Shown in pieces: positions 5,852-6,090 of a stretch of DNA of 6,090 bases. The notes under the pieces are model-generated. The model searched no databases and was not told the origin of the DNA. It worked only from the letters and a program-made list of their open reading frames with translations. Numbering within the stretch: position 1 is the first letter of the stretch; every line of letters starts with the position of its first letter. The position numbers and the translations under genes are program-made. The stretch comes from Clostridia bacterium (GTDB lineage Bacteria; Bacillota; Clostridia; UMGS1810), in contig JAFYUA010000033.1 in NCBI GenBank assembly GCA_017549745.1, forward strand, positions 1-6,090, given 5' to 3'.

Positions 5852-6090
5852 ATGTTAGCAGATACAGCTCAAATATATGTAGAAGCCGGCAACGGCGGCA
5901 ATGGTCTTGTTTCGTTTCATCGTGAAAAATATGTAGCTGCAGGCGGTCCCGACGGCGGTGACGGCGGTCATGGCGGCGATGTCATCTTTGTGGTTGATGA
6001 AAAACTCAGCACCCTCATGGATTTCCGCTATCGCAGGCACTACAAGGCTCAGAATGGTGAAGACGGCAAAGCCGCCAAATCAAGCGGCAA
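5852..6090 (+). CDS. obg: Obg family GTPase (3' partial)
   Basis: Obg (ObgE, CgtA) is an essential GTPase that helps 50S subunit assembly and links ribosome state to stress signals. Only the first 79 codons are in the window; the full protein is usually about 420-430 residues. The visible part is the glycine-rich Obg fold: AQIYVEAGNGGNGLVSFHRE near 6-25, GGPDGGDGGHGGDVIF at 31-46, then LSTLMDFRYRRHYKA (52-66). The G domain lies beyond the edge. GTGAGGT (5839-5845) precedes the ATG by 6 bases. Placement after rplU-prp-rpmA is the usual order, but a terminator separates it here. No good promoter is seen between 5780 and 5851, so expression by read-through is possible. Confidence 0.97.
   Translation, partial: MLADTAQIYVEAGNGGNGLVSFHREKYVAAGGPDGGDGGHGGDVIFVVDEKLSTLMDFRYRRHYKAQNGEDGKAAKSSG

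Noticed and set aside
5941..5976. GGCGGT-type repeats at the start of obg, considered as a simple sequence repeat.
   Set aside because: They encode the conserved glycine-rich repeats of the Obg fold and are explained by protein sequence.

Overview
The window reads as chromosomal DNA of a low-to-mid GC member of the Bacillota, most likely a Clostridia-type gut anaerobe. The grounds are the paired murT-gatD genes, the rplU-prp-rpmA-obg order with an N-terminally extended L27, strong AGGAGG-type ribosome binding sites, consensus sigma-A-type promoters and a YtrA-type GntR regulator. The genus cannot be set from the sequence alone. There are eight protein genes; the first and last are cut by the window edges. 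No tRNA, rRNA, CRISPR array, insertion sequence or phage gene was seen.

Region 1 (1-1658, + strand) holds the 3' two thirds of murT and all of gatD, overlapping by ATGA. Together they encode the lipid II isoglutaminyl synthase, which amidates D-glutamate in the peptidoglycan stem peptide. A perfect 18-bp inverted repeat (1658-1697) fills almost all the space between gatD and the convergent next gene, and probably terminates both transcripts.

Region 2 (1702-4617, - strand) is a three-gene operon read right to left: a short YtrA-type GntR repressor, an ABC ATPase starting at GTG inside the repressor's stop codon, and an ABC-2 type permease with about nine membrane segments and a ~200-residue C-terminal domain predicted to lie outside the membrane. 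All three genes overlap, which suggests coupled translation. The promoter (TTGACA-N17-TATATT) is followed directly by a 27-bp perfect palindrome (ACTGTA-N13-TACAGT core) with the geometry of a YtrA operator. This points to an autoregulated, ligand-inducible export or envelope-stress module.

Region 3 (4712-5832, + strand) is the ribosomal operon rplU (L21), prp (cysteine protease) and rpmA (L27). It is driven by a consensus extended -10 promoter with A-rich DNA upstream, through an ~85-nt leader that can form two mutually exclusive hairpins and is a candidate L21-type autoregulatory leader. Prp removes the N-terminal extension of L27, and the target motif is visible. A good intrinsic terminator follows rpmA. 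Region 4 is the start of obg (5852 to the window end), the ribosome-associated GTPase.

Most of the window is conserved housekeeping DNA. The least-described parts are the GntR-ABC module with its operator and extracytoplasmic domain, and the structured rplU leader.
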